From a virus, in IMG/VR virus record IMGVR_UViG_3300021127_000012, positions 1-45,124 of that record: a stretch of DNA of 45,124 nt. The stretch is one strand, 5' to 3'. The notes below the pieces were generated by a model. It did not search any database and was not told the DNA's origin. It was given only the letters and a program-made list of their open reading frames with translations. The translations under genes and the position numbers were made by a program. Positions 45,035-45,124 of this stretch are shown here, in pieces. Within the stretch, counting starts at the first letter, position 1. Each line of letters begins with the position of its first letter.

Positions 45035-45124
45035 TCTCTGGAATAAATTTAGTAGTAATCATACACACCCCCTATGGGGGTGTAAAGGATTAATACCAAA
45101 AAAGGCTACAGCGTTACTCTCTAG
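45027..45124 (+). CDS. Small hypothetical protein, cut by the window edge
   Basis: Starts ATG 45027 after AAGGAGGAAGTAA, a very strong ribosome site, overlapping the previous gene by eight bases. The visible 32 residues are MPNLWNKFSSNHTHPLWGC..., running off the end. The CCCCCTATGGGGG hairpin (45063-45085) lies inside it and is probably coding. Confidence 0.6.
   Translation, partial: MPNLWNKFSSNHTHPLWGCKGLIPKKATALLS

Noticed and set aside
45063-45085. Terminator-like hairpin ACACCCCC/GGGGGTGT
   Set aside because: Lies inside the last open gene, which has a strong ribosome site; no U run follows.

Overview
The window is part of the genome of a long-tailed (siphovirus-type) bacteriophage. 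It is visibly AT-rich, codes densely on both strands with short gaps and many 1-20 base overlaps, and uses the standard code. An HK97-type capsid protein, a fused protease/scaffold, a portal, a TP901-type tape measure of about 1840 residues and a frameshifted tail chaperone identify the virion. The class II ribonucleotide reductase, leaderless-looking genes, GlxR/Crp-like dyads and the general style of the small genes suggest an AT-rich actinobacterial host, perhaps a freshwater lineage; the host is inference. No integrase, repressor, terminase, polymerase, tRNA or CRISPR array was recognised.

Layout. (1) 1-15737, minus strand, read right to left: a small head gene, portal, protease with nested scaffold, capsid, head-tail connectors, tail tube, chaperone pair with a -1 slippery site, tape measure, minor tail proteins; the last one runs off the left end. 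(2) 15833-23390: an enzyme block unusual for a phage. It holds a P-loop kinase/nucleotidyltransferase fusion, an O-carbamoyltransferase, an SGNH hydrolase, a PAPS-type sulfotransferase (the only plus-strand gene here) and four consecutive genes with 2-oxoglutarate/Fe(II) oxygenase signatures plus one of unknown family. (3) 23473-32835, minus: a proline-rich fibre-like protein directly upstream of the oxygenases, two long beta-rich fibres, two small fibre/baseplate proteins, a possible transferase, adenosylcobalamin ribonucleotide reductase and a GT-B glycosyltransferase. (4) 32911-35275, plus: secreted transglycosylase (endolysin candidate), a cysteine-cluster protein, HNH nuclease and small genes. 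(5) 35276-35849, minus: methyltransferase and a CxxC protein. (6) 36458 to the end, plus: about 30 very small genes in short operons, then a DUF932 protein and an Api92/YubB-like protein.

Two ideas stand out. First, the fibre, oxygenase, glycosyltransferase, carbamoyltransferase and sulfotransferase genes together look like a toolkit for chemically decorating something, possibly the phage's own proline-rich fibre (prolyl hydroxylation followed by further modification). Second, the right arm is driven by a repeated promoter cassette: a terminator hairpin, a TGTGA-N6-TCACA dyad, an ATGTCCG box, then a -35 fused to a conserved ATGTCAG spacer box and an extended -10 (TGn-TATAAT). In three copies the dyad centre lies exactly 84.5 bases before the predicted start point. 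Two cassettes also carry a perfect DnaA box.
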